A stretch of 64,000 nt of DNA, taken from assembly GCA_019096155.1 (NCBI GenBank), contig JAHCVI010000003.1, forward strand, positions 1,798,001 to 1,862,000, written 5' to 3'. The notes beneath the pieces were generated by a model that saw only the letters and a list, made by a program, of their open reading frames with translations, was not told the DNA's origin and did not search any database. This stretch comes from Staphylotrichum longicolle. Lineage: Eukaryota > Ascomycota > Sordariomycetes > Sordariales > Chaetomiaceae. The position numbers and the translations under genes are program-made. Below, in pieces: positions 1-10,850 of the stretch (position 1 is the stretch's first letter; every line of letters begins with the position of its first letter).

Positions 1-259
1 GATCTGATGATCGAGGTCTCCGTTCACCCGCCGGCCGGCTCTGGCGACGACATGTACGATGCACAGTATATAATGACAATGTTTCAATGCCGATCATCTG
101 CTTTTCTTCCTCGTCTCCATTACCAGTATCAAGGCCTTTTTGATCATCATCAAATACGACTGAGCGAAGTTTCGTCACTTGATTTCATTGTCTGTCTTAG
201 AACCTCATCGTCTCCTTTTGGATAGATCATCACCCTTTTTGAACCCACAAGCCGGTACT
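1..259. other. gene-free upstream stretch
   Basis: Presumed promoter and leader of the GH16 gene. A TATA-like stretch lies near 67-72. No convincing coding sequence is seen, although an upstream exon carrying a signal peptide cannot be excluded because the visible GH16 start lacks one. Confidence 0.4.
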
Positions 260-1205
260 ATGGTGGCACTCGATCCGTCTTTGTTGCTCAAGCTTTCCGT
301 CTTGGCCCGGGCCGGCTTCAACACCGTCTGGAACGGCACGTTTGAAGGCGAGGCTGGCAAGGCCGTGGACACAGCCACATGGAATATCATCACCAAGTCA
401 GCCCCCTTGTTCCCAGCCCCCACCCAGTTTCATTCAGCCCTGCTCTAACTATTGCTGGACAGCGTTAATTACAACAACGAGCTGCAAGAGTACACCACGT
501 CCACCGAGAACATCCAGCTCTCCGGCAATGGCACCCTCCTGATCATCCCGCGCAAGTCCGCCTCCGGCCAATGGACGTCCGGCCGCCTCGAGTCCACTGC
601 CAGCTACACCCCGGGCGGAGGCAAGGTGACCCGTTTCGAGTCCATGCTCCGCTTCGGCGACAGTCCCAAGGACAAGCAGAAGGGCGTCTGGCCGGCCTTC
701 TGGATGCTGGGCGAGTCGTCGCGGCAGGGCACGCCGTGGCCCGAGTGCGGCGAGCTGGACATCATGGAGCGCATCAACGGCGACGCGCAGGGCCACGGCA
801 CGCCGCACTGCGGGCCGGGCGACATGCCGTGCGGCTTCATGACCAAGACGGTCCCGCTGCCGGACAACGGCTGGCACAACTGGGCGCTCGAGGTCGACCG
901 GACGAACGCGGACTGGCAGCAGCAGACGATTACCTGGTTCCTGGACGAGACCAAGTACAACAGCGTCACGGGGGCGGACATGAAGGAGGAGGCGATATGG
1001 AAGTCGGTGGCGCATTCGCCTCTGTTTTTCATTGTGAACGTGGCGGTGGGAGGTAACTGGTAAGTTGTCCGCTTATTTGTCTCTTGTGAAAAGCGGAAGG
1101 GAGAACTGACAGAGACAACGCAGGCCAGGTAATCCGGACGATAAGACGCTTGATGGCATGAATAGCATGATGGAAGTCAAGTCCATTATGGTGTCCGAGA
1201 AGTAG
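260..1205 (+). CDS. GH16 family endo-beta-glucanase (laminarinase-like)
   Basis: Three exons: 260-396, 463-1059 and 1124-1205 (271 aa), with GT-AG introns and matching phases. The product has the concanavalin-like GH16 fold. It carries the catalytic signature GELDIMERI near residue 100, where the first Glu is the family nucleophile and the last Glu the acid/base, and a C-terminal VAVGGNWPG that is completed only after splicing. GH16 enzymes of this type cleave beta-1,3 or mixed-linkage glucans. The visible N-terminus (MVALDPSLLL) has no clear signal peptide, so the protein is either intracellular or has an unrecognised upstream exon. The chosen ATG is the first one in frame with the domain. 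Substrate specificity cannot be read from the sequence. Confidence 0.88.
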
Positions 1206-2311
1206 CGACTTCTATCTGTTTATTTTATTTTCTTTGTCATTTGTTCTTGGATGTGTCTATTGGGAGTTTAAATTCAGGGGGCTTTGCTTCTGTGTCACTA
1301 AATATCACTTTCTCTTCTTAGCACGTTGGGTCCGTTTCAAGCAAACCTGGAAGGGTTTCTTCTTTTTTTTGGTTTTTTTGTTATCCAAGATTCACTCCGT
1401 GGACGGGAGGCAGTTTTGTCTCTGCTGCATGATTGCATCAATATTGTCGACTGTGGACCTGCAAGCCACCCCGTATTGATCCCGGGCATCGATAACAGAC
1501 CACGCAGTGACGACAACTCGAGGTTCGTTTTGATATCTTTGCAGGGAACCTTGACAATTTTTGTCAGGATGAACGCGATTTAACTCGCGTTTGCGCAATG
1601 CTTGGCCAGGTGCTGCAAGGTGCAAGGGATGCCACACTTCGGGAGAACTGGGGGAGGTCCGCATGGCGGCCAACCAGGACGCCAGAATGTGATGCTGCTG
1701 CTGCACATTCCATGTCTCACTAACAATTCTGGGATGTGTGGCCTCTGTTCTCAAAACCAAAGGATTTATTTTACATGAAGCCGGGGAGAAAAGGCACGAA
1801 CATCCATTTGTCCCGACTTTAGGCTGGCGTCGTCATCGCGAAAGTGCCCCCGTTATCTTGTCCACCCTCGACTCCTCGAGCACTATCTTGATAGCGCTGG
1901 TCCAATCTATTCAAGCCCAGCCCGGATATTTTCGGTCCTTTGCTGATACCCCCCCGGAGCCAGTGCCCACCCACCATATCGGAGTTTCCTGCGGAGTTGT
2001 GACGCGCCTCGATTCGGCAACCCCATCGGCTCGGAGTCCGGAATCTGCTGACTGTGCATCCCTGACCTCGCATATCTGCCACCCTCCCCGCCAGCTTTGA
2101 GCCAGCTTGGAAGCTGTGTTAAACCCAGCTTTCCCGGATTTTCGCAATTGCTGAAAAATCACAGCCGGTGCCACTGCTTTACTCGGAAACATCCCACCTG
2201 GAATCACTCTGCACCGCGGCATCAGACTAGACCACGGCGACCACGACGACCACGACGACGTCATCCTCCCTTCCAACGCAACCTTAGGCGTCGGCCATTT
2301 ACTACTTCACC
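1206..2311. other. gene-free intergenic stretch
   Basis: About 1.1 kb between two plus-strand genes. It starts with a T-rich presumed 3' UTR of the GH16 gene. The last 250 bp hold a CA/CGA-rich tract (about 2225-2275) just ahead of the next ATG. Open frames here overlap on both strands and show no domain or codon-bias signal. Confidence 0.5.
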
Positions 2312-2978
2312 ATGTCAACCGCCGTCATGTCAAACACGACGACACCCCGCCCCACCTCGCCTCAAACACAAAATCAAAACCTCCCCCCAACATCCATTCC
2401 CTCCTCCCCTCCCACCAACCTCGACCTCGACCTCACCACCTTACCTTCCTTCCCGCTCCCGACAACCTGGCGCTGCGGGACGTGCACCGCCCTCCACCCG
2501 GTCCCGGCCCTCCTCTCCCCACCAACAACATCAACTTCAATGACCGCGGTGGAATGCTGCGCGACGCCCGCGCTGCAGGCCGTCTACGACCAGTTCGGCG
2601 CGCTCTACCTCTTCTGGCGGGACGACCCCGCCGTGTCGGACCTGCGGGTGCCCGGGATGGCCGAGGAGGCGCGGTGGCGGGTGCGGATGGCGGGCGGGGG
2701 CCTGTGGGAGGGTTTGATGACGGGGGAAGGGGGGAGGGTGGAGAGGGCACGCGGGATGTCGTAAGTTTCACCTTTCTTTTTACTTCTTTTTTGAAAGAAA
2801 TGGGCAACTTTCAAGGAAAGGCGTTTTTTTCCCTTCTGGCTTTGGGTAGGTGGAGAAGGAAGTGGTTGATTGATTATGAGTGCTGACTGAGTGCGGATGG
2901 GATAGGCAGTCGAGTGTCGTAAGTGATGCGTCGGATGACTCGATGGTTATGGGTGTCGGGGATGCGATGGAGGAGTGA
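2312..2978 (+). CDS. hypothetical protein with a CxxC motif, two exons
   Basis: Proposed exons are 2312-2760 and 2906-2978 (173 aa). Read unspliced, the frame stops at 2762-2764, but that TAA sits inside a strong donor (GTAAGT). Splicing to the AG at 2904-2905, just after a CTGAC branch-like site, continues the frame with a Ser/Asp-rich tail ending VMGVGDAMEE. The N-terminal 55 residues are Pro/Thr/Ser-rich. A short conserved-looking core (TWRCGTC, later VECC) suggests a small metal-binding turn. The segment around QAVYDQFGALYLFWRD looks globular. A second ATG at 2330 is possible. No family is recognised. Confidence 0.55.
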
Positions 2979-3751
2979 GAAGGATGGTGAGGGGTGGGTA
3001 ATTGTGGGTTTCTTAGAGATGGGGAAGGAGGACAGGCGTCTATGGTTACGATTGTGTGCCGTCTTTGTGATACCCAGGCACTCATTATGGGACGGATCTT
3101 GATGCATACGACACCTGAGGGTTGTTTTGAGGTTGAAGCAGGGGAGTGGAGTAAACGATGCAAACCTTAATCAATGGCAGAACCGCCAATTCAGGAAGAC
3201 GCAGACTTGCACCTTTTCCTATAAAATCAGCCGCAGTTTGGAATCTCCTGGTCTTGGCTTAGCCGACTATTGACAACTCTGAGCGAATGGGAATTGACAT
3301 GGCGTTGATAACCACGTCTTGACCCTGTTCTGAAAACTAGAGCCTGGAAAGAAGTGAGGTAAGAAGTGAGTGGGAAAAAAAACAGATGTGTGCCACTGGC
3401 GCTGCTGGAGACATGACAGCGTATGCGCGATAGCGGATTTATCTTTGCCCAACTCAACTACATGATCCGGGCCAAAGATGATGTTGCGCGCCCGCTAGCG
3501 CCCAACGTTCCCGCAGGTGCTGCGGCTGACCAAGACGGTGGTTGATGGTCTCGCTGCCATTGATAAATAGCAGCCTGATATCTTGACCTCAGATGTCGAG
3601 AACCAGACCGTGTCGCCTTCAGAGGCTCTCCCAGCCAAGCTGGCGCTTAGAACAACCCTTCGCTCGTCACTGGGCCACGTTGCTCCCAAACTCGGACAGG
3701 CCGAACTGAGAGGAGCGCACCCGTCTCTCCGTCCTGCATCTTTCTATCGAG

Positions 3752-3760
3752 TGTATAAAA
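3752..3760 (+). promoter_or_regulatory. TATA-like box
   Basis: The sequence TATAAAAG follows a pyrimidine-poor stretch and lies about 20 bp before the first copy of the 12-bp repeat. It could drive a transcript whose leader contains the repeats and leads to the SDR gene at 4533. No direct evidence of a start site. Confidence 0.35.
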
Positions 3761-3776
3761 GCAACTTACCTCTTTT

Positions 3777-3917
3777 CAGCCATCGGAGGGTTTATCCATT
3801 TCCCACCTCTCTTCAAAAGCCACCCACAGCCATCGGAGCCGCAGCAGGTCACATCTCTTCACCTGCAGCCATTGGAGCTGCAGGAACCAGGCTCTCTCCC
3901 TAGTGCAGTCATCGGAG
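3777..3917 (+). repeat. four spaced copies of CAGYCATYGGAG
   Basis: Copies start at 3777, 3827, 3866 and 3906. Two are identical (CAGCCATCGGAG) and two differ by one transition. Spacing is 50, 39 and 40 bp, so this is not a simple tandem repeat. Copy 1 is about 20 bp downstream of the TATA-like box. Confidence 0.6.
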
Positions 3918-4532
3918 TTGTAATTTGTGCCCCTGAGCTCAAATTCTTAAGATGTGCGAGACTTACCATTCTTTAACCATCAAGCCTATGGCCTCACCAC
4001 GCCCTCGATCTGTCTATCGGCCATGATTTCGCTTTGTCCAAAGGCCAGGGGCGCGACACAGCATATCTCTGATTCATCGAACCCTTAATTTCAACCGTGA
4101 GCTGTTGCTCGCTGGATGCCTGACCAGTCCATCCTTGATACCCTGCGATTTCGCCGATTCGGGCGGCGCCACCCCCTCTCCAGTCTGGCGGAGAACAACC
4201 CATCATTTTCGGTTCCTTGCAGATCCAGCGCCATGCGGACTGGTTGAGACATTGAGCGCGTGCCTCGAGTGATGCAGCTCAAACGGCACAGGGCCCCCAA
4301 CGGTGCAGCGCCCCCAACAGTGCCATTATTTTGCTCTCGGCTCAACACAGGACGCACAGCGCCGAATCGAGGCCAGCCACAGAGCCGAGATGCTGTTGCA
4401 ATGTGCGGTGCAAGCCAGCCCCTGCAGATGGATGGGTGCAGTCGCATCATCGCCATTCTCAAGCTCTTTTCTATTTGCCCTATCATCTCCCTTTCTGCAC
4501 CGCTGGCCACTCCTCTAGAACCAGAGTTTATC

Positions 4533-5283
4533 ATGTCATCAACACACAAGACCCTCCTCGTCGTCGGCTCCGGCCCAGGAATCGGCCGAGCTGTCACCGC
4601 ACTCTTTGTCGCAAAGCGGTACAATAATGTCGTACTTCTGGCGCGCCGTCCCGACTCGCTAGTGTCAGAGAAGGCAGCCATTGAGCAGGCCATCGGCACG
4701 CAAGTCAATATCAAGAGCTATGCGGTCGACATCACCGACTTGGCCGCGCTCGAGGGGGCGCTTGACGACGCCGACGCCGCGCTTGGCAAGCCGGAGTGTA
4801 TCTTCTTCAACGCTGCGCGGGTGCTACCATCGGCCTTCTTTGAGCACCCAATTATGGAAATTGAGTATGATCTCAGAGTATGTATCTGCCCTTGCCTTCA
4901 GGTTTACAACGACGACCAAGAGCACTACTAATAAGTTATACTAGATCACGGTGTCGGCCCTCTACGCCGTTGCCCAGCGGTACGTCCCGCATCTCGTCTC
5001 GCTGGCGGCAAACCCGGCCGCAAAGCCGGCGTTGCTGGTTACTAGCTCGGCCTTGCCGCTACAGCCTATCCCGCAGCTGTTCGCGCTCTCCCTGGCCAAG
5101 GCGGCCCAGCGCAACCTAGTGCAGAGCCTGAACATGACGTACGGCCCGGAGGGCGTGCACATTGGTGTAATCAACGTCGCGGGCATAGTTTCGCCCGACG
5201 ATTCCGAGCGGAACCCGGCGAATATTGCGGCAAAGACTTGGGAGTGGTTTGAGGAGGGGAAGGAGTTTGAGCTTGTCATCTAA
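4533..5283 (+). CDS. atypical short-chain dehydrogenase/reductase
   Basis: Two exons, 4533-4877 and 4945-5283 (227 aa), with a phase-0 intron (GTATGT...CTAG). The Rossmann start GSGPGIGRAV is near residue 11, the NAG-like motif appears as FFNAARV near 92, and the catalytic-Ser region is VTSSAL. At the YxxxK position the sequence is LSLAK: Lys is present and correctly spaced (17 residues after the Ser), but the catalytic Tyr is Leu. It may therefore bind NAD(P)H without classical SDR catalysis. The frame is open upstream to 4260, but the ATG at 4533 gives the normal SDR N-terminus. The substrate is unknown. It is convergent with the rhodopsin-domain gene downstream. Confidence 0.85.
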
Positions 5284-5852
5284 GTCCACGTCGGAAGTGT
5301 TGGATCGTCATGAGATTCCACTGTGGAATTCTAGTGTGAAAATTGCGCAGGGTTTGTTGTATGTTCTAGGACGACAGAGGTGGGGAATAGCGCGTGGTGC
5401 TTCACGGGTCAATGAACATCGGGCCGGGAGGCCAGGGGGAGATCCAGGCCTTGCTTGGGAGACATGACATGTACCAAAACCTTCATGGACTTCTGAGGAT
5501 ACATCTGTGTGAGGTCCCTACTTACCTTCTACGGAAAGGGAATGCGCCAAGAAGACTTTTCCAATCGCAGAACCAAGGGGGACCGGATATCAGCTCCCAC
5601 CCGAGCGTGGCGACGCATCAGTTGCTCACCCAGTTGGCGTCACACCTACCTGTGCAAGGGGATCTCATCCCCTCTCTGAATTCTTTTTCCCCTCCTTGGA
5701 TCCCTCATTCGACATCACAGAGTAGAGGTGAGGTAGCCCGATTGCCCCCGACTCGACTGGCACTGGACTTTTCACATCTTCTTGTAAGTCAGTGACTTCT
5801 GTTCTGTCAATTCTCGTCCACAGTCATATCTCACTCTCTAACCAGGCCCATC
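5284..5852. other. convergent intergenic stretch
   Basis: About 570 bp between the 3' ends of the SDR and rhodopsin-domain genes. Open frames are short and unsupported. Presumably 3' UTRs. Confidence 0.5.
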
Positions 5853-7154
5853 TCAAGCGCTACTCTGCCAGGAAAAATCCTTCCGCACCATGATCCCCCG
5901 TGGATAGCCACCCCTTTCCAAGCCCAGCTTCCCCGACTCCACATCCACCGCCGTCAACTCAATCTCATCACTATCCCCCCTCAACGTCGTCTCCCCAACC
6001 GCATACACACCCCACCCGCCTCCCCTCGCCCCGTCACCACCACCACGCTTTGCTGCCGCGCGCCCCGGCGACGACGACGACGCAGCAGCCGCAGCAGCCG
6101 CAGAACCGGCCGACCAAGACCCCCAGCGGCGCACGAGCGGCGCGTAGGTCGGAAGGCAGGCGCACACGATGCCGACGAAGGGCTCGCAGCACGACCAGAT
6201 AAAGACCTTGGACATGGCCCAGGTGAAGTCGGCCGAGTGGACCAGCTGGTCCATCATGACGATGCGGATGGCCGAGGCGACGCAAACGCTTGTCAGATGT
6301 GAGGTTAGCTCAGACTTGTTTTTCTTTTTGGGGGGTTGGAGCGTACAAGCTGCCGAGGAGGAGGATGCCGCCGATGAAGAGCTTTTTGGTGGGTGGCATT
6401 CGAAGTTTGATGACTGGGGGGTTGTTAGTGTCGACGGAGGGTGGCTTGGAAGAAGGATGGAGGAGGGGAGGGAAGGGAGGCTGACTGGTGGGAATGGGGA
6501 CAAGCAGGATGGAAACGTCGATGAACAGGCCGATGATGCCGTTGATAAAGTAGAACAAGGAGGCGTCAATGCAGGTCCCCACGGCGTTCGGGTCCGTGTA
6601 TTGCTTCCAGTAGTAGTCCACTGGCCGACATCCCGACAACCAGGTGATGGTGACCTCGAGCCCGTGGCAAATGGTCAGGGTAAAGACGATGGACCAGATA
6701 ACGCCCGTGCCAAAAACGCGGCGGTAAAAGAGGAGGATGGAAGTCTTGGTGGCCGTGATGCAGGTGATGTAGACGATGACGAAGGCGTACGTCGTCTGGT
6801 ACAGCTTGGTAAACTCGTCAAAGCTCACCACCCAGAGGTGTTTTCCGCCGCCCCAGGGGACACTGGCGAGGCAGCAGATGGCGGTACCAATGCCCAGAAT
6901 CTTGAGTCAAAGTGGTCATTAGCCCACTTGAAGTGAAGTGCTTGCGGAGGTGGACGTACCGCGGCGACCATGATCATGTAGTCGTCCTCGGCCAGGCCAG
7001 GGCCGCTGTACTTTAGCCGCGTAACAACTCTCAGAACAACGGCGGATAAGCCAACGGTCATGATCGCCACGACGGAGCCGATGATGGCTGCGTTCTGGTT
7101 CTGGGAAAGATCTACACCTTGTGGTGCCGGGCCCCAGGCGCCAGACGCGGACAT
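5853..7154 (-). CDS. PTH11-type / fungal rhodopsin-domain integral membrane protein
   Basis: Four exons on the minus strand, about 7154-6960, 6900-6486, 6413-6347 and 6288-5853 (370 aa). All donors and acceptors are GT-AG and the phases close. The product is a seven-TM protein of the fungal rhodopsin-domain superfamily (PTH11/SAT20-like). Signatures include VVLRVVTRLK, an EDDYMI motif, GKHLWVV, TKTSILLFYRRVF, a CRPVDYYW segment and KLFIGGILLLGSFVCVASAIR, which forms only after splicing. The C-terminal tail is Ala/Ser/Gly-rich and presumably cytoplasmic. Family members are plasma-membrane proteins, some acting as GPCR-like receptors; no ligand can be inferred. Intron 2 is a multiple of three with no stop, so its retention would keep the frame open. 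Confidence 0.9.
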
Positions 7155-8676
7155 GTTGCTGAGAGCTGGGGTTCAAAGCGCAAAGCAAGGCAAAAACTTG
7201 ACAGAAAGCTGGCCTGTATTTGGAAACAAGGACGGTGAAGGACACGACGATCGACAAGAGGCTAGGGTTGGGAGAACACCCGCGAGTGAACCTTGGCATT
7301 CAAGTGATGTTCAGTCAGCGATGCATGCTACCAAAATACAGGCATGGCAGCTGAGACACGACTGACGGTAATAAATAAAAAAGAGCAGCACGTGGTGGTC
7401 CCGGAATCGAGGGACTCGGTACGCGGCTCCGACCACCTGCAGAACATGTCATGCCGTTTGTAGACAGGTTCCTGTGCCTTGGTCAACGGTGTGCAGATTT
7501 ACTCGTAGATACGCGACAGCACTGCTCCCGCCTGCTTCAAGTGCCGGGCCAATGGCAATGACCACAATGCAAGGGACGGAGAATGTACGCTGCAACGCCA
7601 CGCACACCTAGTGCGCCTGAAACCAGTCAAGTCGTCCAGCAACAGCGCCGCAGAGATGTTAGCGTGGTGCGGGGAACACCGCCGTGGCAGGGACCCCTAC
7701 ATGCATTTTGCTGCTCAGTTGCCTTTCGAGAGAAGGCTGCATCGGAAGGGGTAGTCCGCAGCTTAAAGATGCAATCGAGATGTGGGAAGCATGGGGTATC
7801 AAGCCGGTATCAGCTGGGTCGGAGCTAGAATATAGCCCTCATTGGCTGATATCTGGCCGGCCCAGGGATGTGGACTGATTTTCTGGAAGACACGCTGCAG
7901 CTATCACTGGACTCGATGCTGGTGTGAGAGAGTGGCTCAAACTTGCGCAGAGCAAGGTTTGTGCTGAGAGCAAAAGCGGCTAGCTGAAGTGTTGAGGACG
8001 CCAAAACCTCCCGATGTCGGTGCATTCTCACAACGTCGGGGGTTGTCGATGCTGCGAGAGAGGAGATGGCGAGAAAGGTCATCCCAGACAGCAAAATAAT
8101 TCCATGCATTACCGGATGGGAGGCGCAGGTGAACAAGAAAGATCAGGGTTGCGGCGTAACTACCGTGGCTGAAGAAGTTCCGCTCAACACAGGGCCCATG
8201 CATGGCAAGGAGCGGTTCCAGAAGGTAATGATGACTGGGACATGATGCGGCGCCTTGATTCGGGCTGTCGGGCTAAGAAAAAACTCGAACCTCGGCGCCG
8301 AGTGGCAACGTGCAAGTCACCGACATCGATGTCAGCCCAAGGATCGTGTCTTGGACTAGTGGCCCATGACGGGGGGGTCCAAGGGTTTCGTAGATCTCTG
8401 CCTCCCAACGGAACCTGGCTTCCTCTGCCTCTACTTCTAGCCCGCTCCGACGCCAGGGATAGGGGCAAGCGGCTCGCTTTCCGGGACCCGAAACCCCTCG
8501 GAGCCGAGCCAAGCCCCTGGGGCTGACCGTCAGCCAGTCGATGGTCCCCCGCTGAACCCCGACTGGCCCTCGTTTTCTTGGCTATCAAAAGCCATGTGGG
8601 GGCTAAAAAAGGGGTCTTATACACCCAGCACCACGGTCTCGGGGCGGCATCATCATCTCGCTCTTGACCACTCACC
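7155..8676. other. divergent intergenic region
   Basis: About 1.5 kb separating the starts of the rhodopsin-domain gene (-) and the IDO-like gene (+). Open frames on both strands near 8184-8777 lack start context, motifs and coding bias. A TATA-like run occurs around 7370-7380. Nothing else identified. Confidence 0.5.
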
Positions 8677-10268
8677 ATGTATGATCTTGTAGCATTCCTC
8701 CTCCTCTCTGTTCTTGGGAGCATTCTCGCCGCTCTCGTCAGATCGCCCAAAGAAAACTGGGACATCTGTTTTTTCAAGTCAAAGACAGCGGTTCACAAGC
8801 GCCGGTCTACGTGGACGACGACTGATGCAGGCTCAGAGACGAGCAATGATACTGTACTCCAGGAAATCAAAACTTCGGCCGAATCTCATGAGACGCTGGC
8901 ACTTCTTGCCGACTTGATTCACAAGGATGGGGCAGGCGAGTGGCCTCCACGGTCCAACCACGCCAAAGCCACATGGCCGGCGGCACTCCGCCCATATCGA
9001 GACATCTACGAGGAGATGGCGCCGTTGTTGCCCAGGAAAACTGCGTCACTTGACGACGAGGTCAACCGAACACGGATTGCCAAGTTCCGTTCTCGTTTCC
9101 AACAGCTGCTGCAGGAGACGGTGGATCTTGCCCAAGTTGAGTTGCTCCTCAAGGCCGCCGAAGCCGGGCGGTGGGATGTCTTCCCGCGAGACACGTACAA
9201 CGGGTTCTATTCCTGCATTGCCTGGTGTCGGCATGCCTACCGGTACAGTCCCCAAACTGCGCTCCTCATTCCGCACCCACTCTAACCGTGCCGGTCCCGT
9301 CGCAGATGGGCCACCATCCCTGTTGTCCGGCTCGCCCAACTCGAGAGAACCGTCTGGCTTCCTCCATCCCTCCACCTGCCCTGGACCTACCTCCAACGAC
9401 ACTTCGGCCTGACCTCCGAGTCCGGCAACAACATGTCCAACCTGGTGCTCAACTTCACCCCCTCGGGCGCCTACGCCCTCCGGATCAACACCGGCCTTTC
9501 TCCCACCATCACCTCGTCGGAAGAGTCCTTTGCCCGCATCTTCCACGACGTCGAGCTCCTCGCCCTCCCCATCTACCACGCCGTCGCGCACGCCGTCCTC
9601 TCCTTCGCGCGCCGCGACCTGCCCGCCACCCTGCTCCACACCCGGCGCGTCGCGTCCCACCTCCGCCCGCTCCTGAGCAGCTACTACGACCGGGTGCACG
9701 ACGCCCGCATCGCGCGCAGCGCGTGGCTGTCGCATGTTCAGGGGTTCTACGCCTGGGGCGTGGGGCGCGAGGGTGAGCACGACGGCGGCGAGACCGGGGA
9801 GGGGTGGGTCAAGTTTGATGGGCTGAGCGGGAACCAGGTGTTGCTGTTCCAGGTGCTGGATGCGTTTTTGGGGTTGGACCCGTACCTGGACGAGGAGAAC
9901 CGGAGGAGGAATGTGCCGGAGCGGCAGAGAGTATTTTGTGACGCCGTGGGGAGGCATGCGTTTAGGGGGCGGCTGGGGGGAGAAGGGTTCGAAGGGCGGG
10001 TCGCGGCTGAGTTGGGCGAGATTGTCAAGAAACTGAGGGTGAGTACTCCCCCCCCCTACCCTTGGGTTACTTGATGGGGGCGCTTGCTGATGCTGAGGCG
10101 TAGCTCTTTCGCACGGCGCACCGCTCACGGGCCAAGGTCTACTTGTCCCAGCCGGCCCCTGAACGGTTGCCAATGACGGCGGGCAAGTCACTGCTCAAGT
10201 CGGATATGGAACAGAGTCTCGAGTTTCTGGACCAGTTTATGGTTGGCAGACTGGCTCAGACGGTTTAG
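8677..10268 (+). CDS. indoleamine 2,3-dioxygenase/PrnB-like protein with N-terminal membrane segment
   Basis: Three exons, 8677-9242, 9306-10038 and 10104-10268 (487 aa), with GT-AG introns and consistent phases. The middle of the protein carries ESGNNMSNLVLNF, YDRVHDARIARSAWLSHVQG and LSGNQVLLFQVLDAFLGLDP, matching my recollection of the PrnB branch of the IDO/TDO haem superfamily. Members bind haem and act on indole-type substrates, but several branches are functionally uncharacterised. Residues 1-20 (MYDLVAFLLLSVLGSILAAL) form a hydrophobic segment, suggesting membrane anchoring, which is unusual for the superfamily. The proximal His cannot be assigned by eye. The family call is moderately sure and the reaction unknown. 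Confidence 0.75.
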
Positions 10269-10850
10269 GTTGTCATTCCGCGTTTCTTCTCCTCGGCGCG
10301 TGCTGTTGCGAAGCCTCTGTTGTCATGCCGGAGGAGTAGATCATAGGAATGCACGCATACGTCGCAATTCCCGGTGGCCATAGAATCAAAACTGCAGAGT
10401 AAAGGAACTGTTGGAGATGGGAACCTCATTGCGCTTCAACCCAAGACCTTTGCTTGCACTTCCAACACCTTGACTTCGAGCTCACTCTGGCACCGTGTTG
10501 CTCAGTCTCGCAGTTGGTGTCTTTGCGGTCTCGGTAGTCGAGTTCCCTGGTCCAAAGCCTCCGACTTTCCATTCCACAAAGCCCAGTAGTGGAGCTGAAT
10601 AAAGGTTTGAGCTCTGCAAGATGCGGAGAAACGCTTAGCAACACACAGGTATGACCAGGCCGAGTTCCATCCAATCACGGTAACCCCAGCTTATCAACCG
10701 CCAACACAATCCAACAGCAACGGCCGCTTCGCTTGCACAAACGTCTGCGCATGCCACTTACCAAAAGACCCAACCGCGTCGAGAAAGAAGCTCAGGTCCG
10801 AGTCCTGCATCAACGCCACGTGTCAGCACCTTCTGCTATTGCTTCACACA
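10269..10850. other. intergenic stretch
   Basis: About 580 bp between two plus-strand genes, presumably a 3' UTR plus promoter. Only short unsupported open frames. Confidence 0.5.

Larger units (their letters stand above)
2979..4532. other. long leader/intergenic region with repeats
   Basis: About 1.55 kb without a convincing gene. It contains TATA-like sites at 3219-3226 and 3752-3757 and a four-copy 12-bp motif (listed separately). The 106-codon open frame at 3583-3903 runs through the repeats and lacks any domain signal. Confidence 0.5.

Noticed and set aside
3583..3903. 106-codon frame through the 12-mer repeats
   Set aside because: The apparent AIGAA-type repeats come from the DNA repeat; no independent coding evidence.
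9046..10191. 381-codon open frame on the minus strand
   Set aside because: It is antisense to the IDO/PrnB-like gene, whose three exons splice cleanly and carry motifs.
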